This document shows positions 15,482 through 24,453 of a stretch of 64,000 nucleotides of DNA, piece by piece. The stretch spans positions 248,001 through 312,000 of the forward strand of contig NZ_SGWI01000006.1 in the NCBI RefSeq assembly GCF_004519405.1, in the 5' to 3' direction. The notes beneath the pieces were generated by a model, which was not told the DNA's origin, did not search any database, and was given only the letters and a program-made list of their open reading frames with translations. Every line of letters begins with the position of its first letter. Position 1 is the first letter of the stretch. This stretch comes from Pseudomonas sp. BCA17 (GTDB lineage: Bacteria; Pseudomonadota; Gammaproteobacteria; Pseudomonadales; Pseudomonadaceae). The translations under genes were made by a program, and so were the position numbers.

Positions 15482-18400
15482 ATGAGCGTTACCACGTACG
15501 CTGCCAGCCCGGTTTCATCGGCTGTCTCAAGCCATTTCGCCAACCGCCCCGCCCTGGCCAGCATCGCCCGGCAGTTGCTGGCCACCTTGATCGCCCAGGC
15601 GTTTCCAGATTTATCCATCGACCTGAGCCGCACCCAACTGGCGATGCCGGCAATGGGGGGCGGCTGGACATTGCGACCGTTCATGTCTCTGGTGCTCGAC
15701 TCCATTGCCGACGGCATCCCGCTGGACGTCAGTGAGCGCGAAGGCCGCCGGTGCTTCCTCACCGACCATCCCCCCACTCCGTTGAAGCCGGCAGGCAAGG
15801 CCGGGTTAGACATGGGCGAGATTTCCAGCCTGGTCAACGCGCTGCCCTGGCTCTTGCCCATCGCCCTGCAAAATACCCTGAGCGAGTACTGGCGTACCGA
15901 AGGTGAAGGCGGCGTGAGCCGATGGCGCTGGCTGAGCGATACATTGATGGACGGCCTGAGCCTCAGCACGCTCAACCAGGCGGACCTGACCTCGCACGAA
16001 CGCAGCCTGCTCGGCCAACTGGTTGATTACCCCGACCGTGATCTGCGTATCGAGCGTTTCGGCGCGCGCGCGGTGCATGCCTATTTCCCCCACGCCACCC
16101 TCAAGGCGTCGCGACAGACCCAGCGCCTGCTGAGCCCCGACCTGCTTTTGCTGGGCCAGGACCAGGGCAAGCCCCATGTACTTCTATGCCCGCTCGCCGG
16201 CCCCTGTGAGCGCTTCGCTGCAATCGATGCGGCGTTGCAGGCATGGGCCGGGAGCATGACCCGCGACGTCGTGGTTGAACACATCACGCTGCAACGCTTC
16301 GAACCCGACGGCAACCTGTTCGATATCCAGGCCGCCATCCTCCTCAACCAGCAGTTACAACAACTTCAGGCCCTGGACCTGCCGGCGCGCCAGGGCCTGG
16401 GCACCCTCCAAGTGGTCTACCATCACCTGACGGACCCGGCCAGCACCTTCGCCGAAGCCCCGGCAGCCGGCTCGTCACTGCTGGAGACCCTGCGCGACAG
16501 CGCGGCGCCCTGGCTGAAAAACGCCTCCAGTGCCGACCGCGCCCGCTACCGGCACTACAGCCTGAAACTGGCCAGCGCAAAAAAACGCAGCGGCGGCCGC
16601 ACCTTCCTCAGTGACCTGCCTGACATTCGCAGCTTCACCCGCACAGCCCTGCTGGATCAGCTCAAGCGCGATGAAAAGCGCTTCGGCACGCCTGGCCCCG
16701 AACAGGGCGATGCCGCGCACGTGCAACCCGATGACCTGCAACTGACCTTCAGCGTGGCCGTCGGCTACCCCGGGGGCGCCGGGTTTGTCGAAACCGTGCA
16801 CATGAGCCTGACCGACCTGGCGATCAACAACCTCCAGGCTCAACCCCGAGGGCGGCTGACGATTGCCCACCGGCAAGGGCTGCCACTGCCCGCCTGGCTG
16901 ACCGCCGACTATATCAATGGCAGTGACGGGCTGATCCAGCAGTTGGACATCGGCCGGGTCTATCCCGAGTTGCTCAAGACCCATCTGATGGGTGACAGCG
17001 AAGACACACAACAACGCCAGCAGTCTTTTGCCGAACAAACGATGGCCCATTTACCGCTGCTGGCCTTGGAACTGAGCCTTACGCAGGCGCACGGCTTCAC
17101 CGCCGAGGGCGCCGCCTACGTGGCAGCGCTGATGGCGCCGAGTGCCGAACAGCGCCAGGTCGACGGCCAGGCGGTGGTCATCCGCCATCTGGCTCTGGTA
17201 CGCAAGCCGCAGGCAACGCCGGATGAGGTGTCCAACATGTACATCATCGAATCCGAAGGCCGCCAGGCCGGCCCGCACATTCTGTATCGGCCGTTGTATC
17301 CGGACGCACTGCTGCAATTTGCCAGCCGTGAACAGCTGCTGCAGGCCATTGCCGAACCCGGTCAATTGCAAGACAGCGTATTGACCTGGCTGTCCGACGG
17401 CGCGCGGCCGATCTATGCCGATGGTGGCTTCCGGCAGCCGCATTACGTGCGTTTCGGCAGCGGCGATGAGTTTGAACTGCCTGAAGTGCCCAAACCGGCG
17501 ACCCTGGCGATCGAAGGGGTCAGTGACGAGCTGTTGCAATTTCTCGGCAACGGCCACTTGATGGAATACCTCTATGGCAGCAACGCACGAGCCTTGGTGG
17601 ACCAGGCCGACCGCACGTCGGTGTCCAACACCGAAAGCCGCTGGAAGGTCTTGATGGAGGGTGCCGGGCTGCTCTTCGGAACACTGCTGCTGCCGCTGGC
17701 GCGCGGGCCGCTGATGCTTACCGGCTGGCTGCTGAGCCTGATGGCGGCCGCCACGCGCGACATACCGGCACTCAACAGCCAGGACCCGGTCGCACGAGAG
17801 CTGGCGGTGGTCGACTTGCTGCTCAATATCGGCCTATTGATCTTCCAGTGGGCTCCCCCACCCCGGCCCGCGCTGCAGTTGGCGGCAGACAGCACGCGCC
17901 AGGCGCTGCGCCAGCCCTTCGCCCAGCGGCTGCCGGAACAATGGCCACGACCGCCCGAGCCGCTGATGGACCCGGGACCGGTACTGCTCGACAGCCAGGC
18001 GCCGGCACTTTCGCACACGGTGGTGGATTTCAGTTTTTCCAGCGCCCGCCATCGCCTTTCGCCGACACAGCGGGCATTGCTGTCGCGCCTTCAGGCCCCC
18101 GTACCCGAGACGGTGCCGGAACCGGTGCTGAACGGCCCACGCAAAGGGCTGTATTACTTCCTGCGCGACTGGTATGCGCAGGTGGACGGACGCTGGTATC
18201 AGGTACGCCTGGCGCCCGAGGGCGACGTGGTAATTGTCGACCCCTTCGACACCACCCGGTTGGGCCCGTACCTGCGTACCGATGGTCAGGGCAATTGGTC
18301 ATTGGACCTGCGCCTGCGTCTGCGCGGCGGCATGCCGCTCAAGCGCATTGCTGCCGAGCGCGAACGCAAACGGCAACGCAAAGTGCAACTGGTCGCCGAG

Positions 18401-20227
18401 CGCGACCGTTTTCTCAACGCAGGACAGGAACTGCGCGACGGCAGGCTGGTGCCCATCCCCAGTGTGCAGCAAGCGTTGCAGATCAAAGTCGACACAGCCG
18501 AAGCGTTGATGAAGCTGGCGGCGACCGACGCCAAGTACTCGGACGCGGCCCGGGCCAACACGCGCAAGAATTTCGACACCGCCTTGAACGAGCAGACCGC
18601 AGCGTATCAAGGCCTGCTCGACAGCCGTCAGGAACGCAATGAACTGGGGATCCCGATCCCGGACGCGGTGGCCGCAATCTTCCTGGAAAACGCGGTGAAT
18701 AATCTGCGCAAATCAGTGGTCGTCGCCGATATGGACCGCCAGGCGCTCTATAACGAACACCAGGATCTGACCGTGCCCTATGCCCAGGCGGTACCGGCGA
18801 TTCTGGCCGATACGCCGCGTTATGCTCAGTTCCTCAAGGACATGAGCCTGATCAATGAGCGCCAGATCAATGCCCTGACCCTCAAGGATCGTTACTTGCT
18901 GGAGCTGTTCAATCTCGGCCGGCCCGGCCTGGACAGTTACAACCGCCTGACCGTGGGGCGCACCGAGGAGCTCAGTGCGCTGGCGCTCAAACATCTGCAA
19001 TTGCAGAACTACAAATACTTGAGCAAGAAGCACTGGCAAACGGGGTTGTTCAAGAACTCACTGGACACCGCCCTCGACCCTTTAGGGCCGCATATTCGCA
19101 CCCACAGCGAACTGAACGTGCTGAACCTGTCCGCCGCAGAGCGCCTGGAAGTGCTGGATAGCCTGTTCCAGCATTACGGCCAGGCCCTGGACGCTTTGCA
19201 AGGCATGGAAATGGTGCAGGCCGAAGAGTTGGACGCCGACTACTTCCAGCGCACCAAGGCCTTGGTCGATTCGTTGTATCAGGACGTGGTGCAGCAACTG
19301 GCCGGCGAAGTAAAACCCCAGGTCGACGTAATAAAACGCCCCTCGAAACGCCCGCTGACCGGCACGGGCGGGTCAGCGAAAAAACTGATCCGCACGCGCA
19401 AGCAGGGCTATTTGATCGGTGAACTGCAACCCGCCGGCTCGCGCCTGGACATCGAGGTCGTCGAAATGCGCTCCGAACAGGACAATAAGCTGCTGGCGAC
19501 CTATTCGCAGCATGAAGACAACTGGGATGAAGTGCGTTTCGAGCGCAGGACATCTGCGCCGGTCCTGCCACCCGGCACGCGTGCACTGAACATCGTCAAG
19601 GGCGCCGCACGCAAGCGTTTGCAGACACTGGCGTCGATCATCAAGCGCGAGGAAGGGTATGCGCAGGTGTCACGGTTTCCTATCGAGATTCAGGAAAGCC
19701 TGGAGGCTGAGGCCGCACGTTTCGACGATCTGGCCGGTGAACTGGACCGCGCGGTTGAAGCCCAATCCACCGCCGAACGCGTGGCCACCGACCACCTGCT
19801 GGTGGATGAACTGCGCGCAGCGGCCCGGATGCTCGTCGACAAGGGCAAGGCGCTGCGTACGCAACGCACTCTGGCACTGCCACCGACCGACAGCCACCTG
19901 GCCTACCTCATCGAACAGGATCAGGTGCAGATCGGTGGCCTGGGGCCGCGCCAGCCCATGAAGGGCGAGCGTCAGGACTTCATTCAGGAGTTCGTGGTCA
20001 ACGACAATCGCGGCTATCCGCTCTGGTTTGCGCATTTTCATTACCCCGAGGCCAGCACGCCGAAGCAGGCGTACACCGTGGCGCATTTGAAAACCAGGGA
20101 ACAACGCAAGGAGAGTTACTACTCGCTGCTGGCCAAGGCGCAAAGCCCGCAGAGCGTGGTGGATGTACACCGGGGGGCGATCAGCCACGCACTGGCCGAA
20201 CGCTGGTTCTTGCCCCTGGCGCTGTGA
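15482..20227 (+). CDS. giant DUF6543 (dermonecrotic-toxin-like) protein
   Basis: A 1581-residue protein; ATG 15482 is preferred over 15476 because AAGGA lies at the correct distance. It resembles the large Pseudomonas proteins with the dermonecrotic toxin (DUF6543) domain: MYIIESEGRQAGPHILYRPL followed by QFASREQLLQAIAEPGQLQD and VLTWLSDGARP around residues 580-645. A hydrophobic pair near 725-785 (GLLFGTLLLPLARGPLMLTG, LAVVDLLLNIGLLIF) could insert into membranes. The second half is helical and charged, and the end (YPLWFAHFHYPEAS, AYTVAHLKTREQR) is typical of the family. No signal peptide, Rhs repeats or NEL ligase Cys motif was found. Its secretion route, activity and immunity partner are unknown. 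Confidence 0.65.
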   Translation: MSVTTYAASPVSSAVSSHFANRPALASIARQLLATLIAQAFPDLSIDLSRTQLAMPAMGGGWTLRPFMSLVLDSIADGIPLDVSEREGRRCFLTDHPPTPLKPAGKAGLDMGEISSLVNALPWLLPIALQNTLSEYWRTEGEGGVSRWRWLSDTLMDGLSLSTLNQADLTSHERSLLGQLVDYPDRDLRIERFGARAVHAYFPHATLKASRQTQRLLSPDLLLLGQDQGKPHVLLCPLAGPCERFAAIDAALQAWAGSMTRDVVVEHITLQRFEPDGNLFDIQAAILLNQQLQQLQALDLPARQGLGTLQVVYHHLTDPASTFAEAPAAGSSLLETLRDSAAPWLKNASSADRARYRHYSLKLASAKKRSGGRTFLSDLPDIRSFTRTALLDQLKRDEKRFGTPGPEQGDAAHVQPDDLQLTFSVAVGYPGGAGFVETVHMSLTDLAINNLQAQPRGRLTIAHRQGLPLPAWLTADYINGSDGLIQQLDIGRVYPELLKTHLMGDSEDTQQRQQSFAEQTMAHLPLLALELSLTQAHGFTAEGAAYVAALMAPSAEQRQVDGQAVVIRHLALVRKPQATPDEVSNMYIIESEGRQAGPHILYRPLYPDALLQFASREQLLQAIAEPGQLQDSVLTWLSDGARPIYADGGFRQPHYVRFGSGDEFELPEVPKPATLAIEGVSDELLQFLGNGHLMEYLYGSNARALVDQADRTSVSNTESRWKVLMEGAGLLFGTLLLPLARGPLMLTGWLLSLMAAATRDIPALNSQDPVARELAVVDLLLNIGLLIFQWAPPPRPALQLAADSTRQALRQPFAQRLPEQWPRPPEPLMDPGPVLLDSQAPALSHTVVDFSFSSARHRLSPTQRALLSRLQAPVPETVPEPVLNGPRKGLYYFLRDWYAQVDGRWYQVRLAPEGDVVIVDPFDTTRLGPYLRTDGQGNWSLDLRLRLRGGMPLKRIAAERERKRQRKVQLVAERDRFLNAGQELRDGRLVPIPSVQQALQIKVDTAEALMKLAATDAKYSDAARANTRKNFDTALNEQTAAYQGLLDSRQERNELGIPIPDAVAAIFLENAVNNLRKSVVVADMDRQALYNEHQDLTVPYAQAVPAILADTPRYAQFLKDMSLINERQINALTLKDRYLLELFNLGRPGLDSYNRLTVGRTEELSALALKHLQLQNYKYLSKKHWQTGLFKNSLDTALDPLGPHIRTHSELNVLNLSAAERLEVLDSLFQHYGQALDALQGMEMVQAEELDADYFQRTKALVDSLYQDVVQQLAGEVKPQVDVIKRPSKRPLTGTGGSAKKLIRTRKQGYLIGELQPAGSRLDIEVVEMRSEQDNKLLATYSQHEDNWDEVRFERRTSAPVLPPGTRALNIVKGAARKRLQTLASIIKREEGYAQVSRFPIEIQESLEAEAARFDDLAGELDRAVEAQSTAERVATDHLLVDELRAAARMLVDKGKALRTQRTLALPPTDSHLAYLIEQDQVQIGGLGPRQPMKGERQDFIQEFVVNDNRGYPLWFAHFHYPEASTPKQAYTVAHLKTREQRKESYYSLLAKAQSPQSVVDVHRGAISHALAERWFLPLAL

Positions 20228-20274
20228 GCCGGCTTTCAGTGCAACCGGACAGGGGAGCTGGCGGGCGCTGCGCC
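20228..20274 (+). terminator. 5' half of the toxin-gene terminator, interrupted by the MITE
   Basis: ACAGGGG (20249-20256 region) and the GC-rich stem lie here; the complementary CCCCTGTTTTTT lies at 20464-20475, after the inserted repeat. Joining the two sides gives ACAGGGG ... CCCCTGT followed by a T-run, an intrinsic terminator for the upstream giant gene. Confidence 0.5.
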
Positions 20275-20454
20275 AAATGCCAGTCACTCAAGAAGGAGAA
20301 AGGCTAAAAAGTAACCCGTGGCGAGGGAGCTTGCTCCCGTTTGACTGCGCAGCAGTCCCATCTTTGTAAACAAAGAGCGGGGCCGCTTCGCGGCCCGACG
20401 GGAGCAAGCTCCCTCGCCACACATACAGCGTTCACCCTTAACTGACTGGCATTA
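20275..20454 (-). mobile_element. terminator-inserted MITE, copy A (180 bp)
   Basis: Non-coding element with inverted ends AAATGCCAGTCACTCAAG and, at the right end, the reverse of TAATGCCAGTCAGTTAAG. Inside, two inverted REP units (GTGGCGAGGGAGCTTGCTCC and its complement) enclose GACTGCGCAGCAGTC, TTTGTAAACAAAG and GGGGCCGCTTCGCGGCCC. It is flanked by GGCGCTGCGCC (20264-20274) and GGCGCCGCGCC (20455-20465), an 11-bp direct repeat with one mismatch. The core is in the opposite orientation to the copies at 36184 and 62508. Confidence 0.75.
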
Positions 20455-20497
20455 GGCGCCGCGCCCCTGTTTTTTGACCGGATTGGCCGGTACCCTG

Positions 20498-21520
20498 TCA
20501 GCGTTTGAGCTTGCGCTTGTTGCGGTATTGGTCGATCACCACCGCCACCACGATGATCAGCCCCTTGATGATGTCCTGGATATACGCATCCACCCCGACG
20601 AAAGTGAACCCGCTGGCCATCACGCCGAGGATCAGCGCGCCGATCACGGTGCCGGTGATACGCCCTACCCCGCCCGCCAGGCTGGTGCCGCCGATCACCG
20701 CGGCGGCAATCGCATCCAGCTCATAGGACATGCCCATGCCGGCCTGGCCGGTGGCGGCACGCGCCGAAGCCACCACGCCGGCCAGCCCGGCGAGCAAGCC
20801 GGCGATGCTGTAGACAATGATCAGATGGCGCTTGACGTTGATCCCCGAGGTACGCGCCGCCTGCATGTTGCCGCCGATGGCGTAGGTGTACTTGCCGTAT
20901 TTGGTGTAGCGCAGGGCGATATGGAAGATCACCGCGACCACCAGGAAAATGATCACCGGCATGGCGCCACGGCCAATCGCGGTGTATGCGTCCGAAAGCA
21001 TGCTCACCGGCTGGCCTTCCGTGTAGTAACGCGCCAGGCCACGGGCCGAGACCATCATGCCCAGGGTGGCAATGAACGGCGGAATACCGGTGACGGCAAT
21101 GATACTGCCGTTGATCGCCCCCGCCAGCAGCCCCACGCCCAGCCCCATCACCACCGGGATCCATACCGGCAAATCAGTCAGGCTTGGGAACACAGCCCGG
21201 GAAAAGTCGGACGTCTGCGCCAGGCTGGCGGCAATCATCGCCGACAGCGCCAACACGGAGCCCGAGGACAGATCGATACCCGTGGTGATGATCACCTGGG
21301 TCACGCCAATCGCCAGCAGTCCGATGATCGACACCTGCAGGATCATCAGCACCAGCCGCTGGGAGTTCATCAAAAAACTCTGGTCCCGCACAATCCAGCC
21401 AAACAGTTCAAACACCAGCCCGATGCCGATCAGCACCAGGAAAATGCTCAACTCGGTGGGCATGCGTCGACGGTTCTTGACCGGCGCCGCAGCAGGCTTG
21501 TTTTCTGTTATCGCGTTCAT
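20498..21520 (-). CDS. sugar ABC transporter permease (inositol-type)
   Basis: A 340-residue inner-membrane permease of the ribose/inositol class with about ten hydrophobic segments. The family motif region GQAGMGMSYELDAIAAAVIG and GGTSLAGGVGRITGTVIGAL is present. ATG 21520 has AAGGTG seven bases upstream; a TTG two codons earlier is ignored. It is the last gene of the ABC set (binding protein, ATPase, permease on the minus strand), 26 nt after the ATPase gene. Adjacency to the iol genes indicates myo-inositol as cargo (inference). Confidence 0.88.
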   Translation of the reverse strand: MNAITENKPAAAPVKNRRRMPTELSIFLVLIGIGLVFELFGWIVRDQSFLMNSQRLVLMILQVSIIGLLAIGVTQVIITTGIDLSSGSVLALSAMIAASLAQTSDFSRAVFPSLTDLPVWIPVVMGLGVGLLAGAINGSIIAVTGIPPFIATLGMMVSARGLARYYTEGQPVSMLSDAYTAIGRGAMPVIIFLVVAVIFHIALRYTKYGKYTYAIGGNMQAARTSGINVKRHLIIVYSIAGLLAGLAGVVASARAATGQAGMGMSYELDAIAAAVIGGTSLAGGVGRITGTVIGALILGVMASGFTFVGVDAYIQDIIKGLIIVVAVVIDQYRNKRKLKR

Positions 21521-21546
21521 AGCCAATCACCTTCTCACTCTGTACG

Positions 21547-23100
21547 TCAGTGGACTGCCGTCATACCGGAAGCCAGCTGCATGACTTTTTCCTGGGTCGC
21601 ATCCGCACGGTCCAGGGTGCCCATCAGTTCGCCTTCGTGCATCACCATCACCCGGTCGCTCATGCCCAGCACTTCGGGCAGTTCCGAGGAAATCATGATC
21701 ACCGCCATGCCTTCGCTGGCGAGGAAGGCAATCAAGCGATAGATCTCCGCCTTGGCGCCCACGTCGATGCCGCGAGTGGGCTCATCGAGAATCAGCAGCC
21801 GTGGCTGGGTCATCAGCCAGCGCGCCAACAGCGCCTTCTGCTGGTTGCCGCCGGACAAGGTGTCGATGCATTGTTCGAGGGATGGGGTTTTCACACGCAG
21901 CTTCTTGCACATGTCTTCGCACAGCGCCCGCAGGGCCTTCTGCTGGATAAACCCGTTACCCGAATAATGCGGCAGCACCGCCATTTCCATGTTTTCCAGC
22001 ACCGAAAGGCACGGAAACAGGCCGCTGAGCTTGCGATCTTCGGTCAGCAGCGCGAAGCCTTTTTCAATCGCCATGTGCGGATCAGTGATGCGTATCGCCT
22101 TGCCGTCGAGGGTCATTTGCCCGCCATCGCTCGGGGTGATACCGAACAGGGTTTCTGCGACGTTGGTGCGGCCCGAGCCCATCAACCCGGCAATACCGAG
22201 AATTTCACCGGCGTGCAGGTCGAACGAGACACCCTTGAACACCCCGTCCAGCCTCAGATCGCGTACCGACAGCAGCAACTCGCCGACCGGTGTCTCGCGC
22301 ACCGGGAACAACTGGCTCAGTTCGCGGCCGACCATCATCGAGATCAGGCTGTCGCTGTCCATGCTGTCGGCACGTTGCAAGCCGATGTACTGGCCGTCAC
22401 GGAACACCGCCACTTCATCGGCGATGGCGAACACTTCGTTCATTTTGTGCGTGATGTAGACAATGCCTTTGCCCTGGGACTTGAGGTCGGCAATGATCGA
22501 AAACAGGTGGGTGACTTCCTTTTCGGTAATCGCCGAGGTCGGTTCGTCCATGATCAGGATATCGGAGTCGTAGGACACCGCCTTGGCGATCTCGACCATC
22601 TGCCGTTCGGCAATGCTCAGGTTCCCCACCTGCTCTTCGGGGTCCAGGTTGATCCGCAAGCGCGCCAGCAACTCGGCGGTGCAGCGGTGCATTTCGCGGT
22701 GGTTGACCATGTGCAGGCTGTTGAGCTGCTCACGGCCGATCCAGATATTCTCGGCAATGCTCATGTGGGGCATCAGGTTGAGTTCCTGATGGATCATCGC
22801 GATCCCGGCCTTCTGCGCCGCCAAGGGTGTTTCGAACTTGATCGGCCGGCCCCGCAGGCGAATCTGGCCGGCGTCCGGTTGATAGATACCGGCAATGATC
22901 TTCATCAGCGTCGACTTGCCTGCGCCGTTTTCACCCATCAGCGCCAGCACCGTACCTGGGCGCACCCGCAGTTGCACATCGGCCAGGGCCACGACACCGG
23001 GAAAGGCCTTGCTGACGTTGACGATTTCCAACAGGTAGGGTTCTTGCGGTTCGACAGACCGGGTACCGGGAGGCTGCGAAGCAGTCGCTTGAGCGAACAT
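21547..23100 (-). CDS. sugar ABC transporter ATP-binding protein (duplicated ATPase)
   Basis: A 517-residue protein with two fused nucleotide-binding domains, as in RbsA/MglA. The first has Walker A GENGAGKST, signature NLSIAERQM and Walker B LIMDEPTSA. The second has a degenerate GLMGSGRTN P-loop, signature LSGGNQQK and LILDEPTRGID. ATG 23100 is chosen because GGAG lies nine bases upstream; ATG 23115 lacks a site. It powers import together with the adjacent permease and periplasmic protein. Confidence 0.9.
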   Translation of the reverse strand: MFAQATASQPPGTRSVEPQEPYLLEIVNVSKAFPGVVALADVQLRVRPGTVLALMGENGAGKSTLMKIIAGIYQPDAGQIRLRGRPIKFETPLAAQKAGIAMIHQELNLMPHMSIAENIWIGREQLNSLHMVNHREMHRCTAELLARLRINLDPEEQVGNLSIAERQMVEIAKAVSYDSDILIMDEPTSAITEKEVTHLFSIIADLKSQGKGIVYITHKMNEVFAIADEVAVFRDGQYIGLQRADSMDSDSLISMMVGRELSQLFPVRETPVGELLLSVRDLRLDGVFKGVSFDLHAGEILGIAGLMGSGRTNVAETLFGITPSDGGQMTLDGKAIRITDPHMAIEKGFALLTEDRKLSGLFPCLSVLENMEMAVLPHYSGNGFIQQKALRALCEDMCKKLRVKTPSLEQCIDTLSGGNQQKALLARWLMTQPRLLILDEPTRGIDVGAKAEIYRLIAFLASEGMAVIMISSELPEVLGMSDRVMVMHEGELMGTLDRADATQEKVMQLASGMTAVH

Positions 23101-23165
23101 AGAAAAGTACTCCATCTGCAGGGCGGCCGTGACCGCCCTGCCGGCTTATTGTTGTTATGCCAGGG

Positions 23166-24101
23166 CTACTTGAAGTCTTTGAGGTTGTCCGGCGTGATCA
23201 GCTTGAACGGGATGACAATGTTCTGCTCGACCGTTTCACCTTTGGCCATCTTGCGTGCCGCCTCTACCGAACCGCCCGCCTGGCCTTTTGCGTCCTGAAA
23301 CACCGACACCGTCATCTCACCCTTGGAAATCGCGTTCAAGCCATCCGGCGTACCATCCACACCGGCAATCAACACGCTGCCCGGCTTGGTACCGGCCGAC
23401 TTCAAGGCCATGGCGGCACCAATGGCCATTTCATCGTTGTTGGCGAGCACGGCATTGAACTCGCGGCCCTGGGTCAACCAGTCGTTGACCAGGGTCATGC
23501 CCTTGTCACGCAGCCAGATGCCGGTCTGTTCCTGGTCGGTCTTGATATCCGGGTACTTGGCCAGGACTTCCTTGATGCCCTTGGTGCGGTTGGTGGTGGA
23601 GTTGTTCGCCAGGTCACCGAGCAGGATCACGATCTTGCCCTTGCCGCCCAATTTGTCGGCGATGTACTGCATTTGCAGGCGGCCGGCCTCTTCATCATTG
23701 GAGGTCACGGCGGCGACACCTTTGGGTAGGTCCTTCTGGTCGGGTCGACGGTTGACGTAGACCAACGGGATGCCGGCCGCGGTCGCCTCCTTGCTGATTC
23801 TTGCCGTGGAGGCGGTGTCCACCGGGTTGACGATGATCGCGTCGACTTTCTGACTGATGAAATTCTCGACCTGGCTCAGTTGCTTGACCACATCAGCCCG
23901 GGCGTCTTCGAATTGCAGCTGTACGCCGTCGCCCTTGGGATAGGACTTGGCTTGCTCAACCATGAACTCACGCACGTTGGTCAGGTAGGTGTCATCGAAT
24001 TGCGACATGCTCACGCCGATCTTGAGATCGGCGGCCGAAGCAAAGCCGCTGGTCAGCAGGATGGACAACGCCAGCGCGGTAAATCGGATCGGGGTCTTCA
24101 T
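23166..24101 (-). CDS. periplasmic sugar-binding protein (inositol-type)
   Basis: A 311-residue RbsB-like binding protein with signal peptide MKTPIRFTALALSILLTSGF, cleaved after ASA. The Peripla_BP_4 pattern is clear: LKIGVSMSQFDDTYLTNVRE, VDAIIVNPVDTAS, PLVYVNRRPDQKDLPKG, and AVLANNDEMAIGAAMALKSA. It is the first gene of the importer and lies downstream of a 352-bp control region. The N-terminal FDDTYLTNVR and VNRRP motifs resemble inositol-binding proteins. The assignment rests mainly on neighbouring iol genes. Confidence 0.85.
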   Translation of the reverse strand: MKTPIRFTALALSILLTSGFASAADLKIGVSMSQFDDTYLTNVREFMVEQAKSYPKGDGVQLQFEDARADVVKQLSQVENFISQKVDAIIVNPVDTASTARISKEATAAGIPLVYVNRRPDQKDLPKGVAAVTSNDEEAGRLQMQYIADKLGGKGKIVILLGDLANNSTTNRTKGIKEVLAKYPDIKTDQEQTGIWLRDKGMTLVNDWLTQGREFNAVLANNDEMAIGAAMALKSAGTKPGSVLIAGVDGTPDGLNAISKGEMTVSVFQDAKGQAGGSVEAARKMAKGETVEQNIVIPFKLITPDNLKDFK

Positions 24102-24453
24102 GAACGGTCTGTCTCCACATTTTTGTTGGTTTTCTGGACGTTGCGTTTATCAGAGCTCGGCGGGCAGTCGAACCACCGGTGCGCCTGGAATGCAGCACAC
24201 CAGAGCGCCTTGGGTTTCGACACACAGCACATTAAGGAAGGAAAAATAAAACGGACGGGGGCGGGGCAGACCGCGTGGCGCGAAAAGGGGGCGTAAAACT
24301 CGCAGTACAGCGTTGAAGATTTTCATCTGACGGTACCTGGTTGTTTTTGATCTTGTTTTTGTTGAGTCGTGCGAATCGGGTTCGAACGTACTTTTTGCAA
24401 CCTGGAAAAGACTTTATTGGAAAATAATTTCTACATCAACACATTTTAGAATT
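24102..24453 (-). promoter_or_regulatory. control region of the inositol importer with IolR-like half-palindrome
   Basis: 352 bp without a gene. Near its distal end is GGAA-AATAAT-TTCT (24419-24432), one base off GGAA-N6-TTCC. The region is AT-rich there (TTATTGGAAAATAATTTC) and also contains AGAATTTTATTCCA (24448-24461), overlapping the end of the upstream oxidoreductase gene. The same motif occurs perfectly before iolC, so common control by the RpiR-type regulator is plausible. Confidence 0.45.

Noticed and set aside
20474..23298. Two long open frames on the plus strand (422 and 582 codons) across the inositol importer
   Set aside because: They run antisense to the well-supported ABC genes, are rich in His, Gln, Arg and Gly, carry no family motif and lack ribosome sites. 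They arise from codon bias in GC-rich genes.
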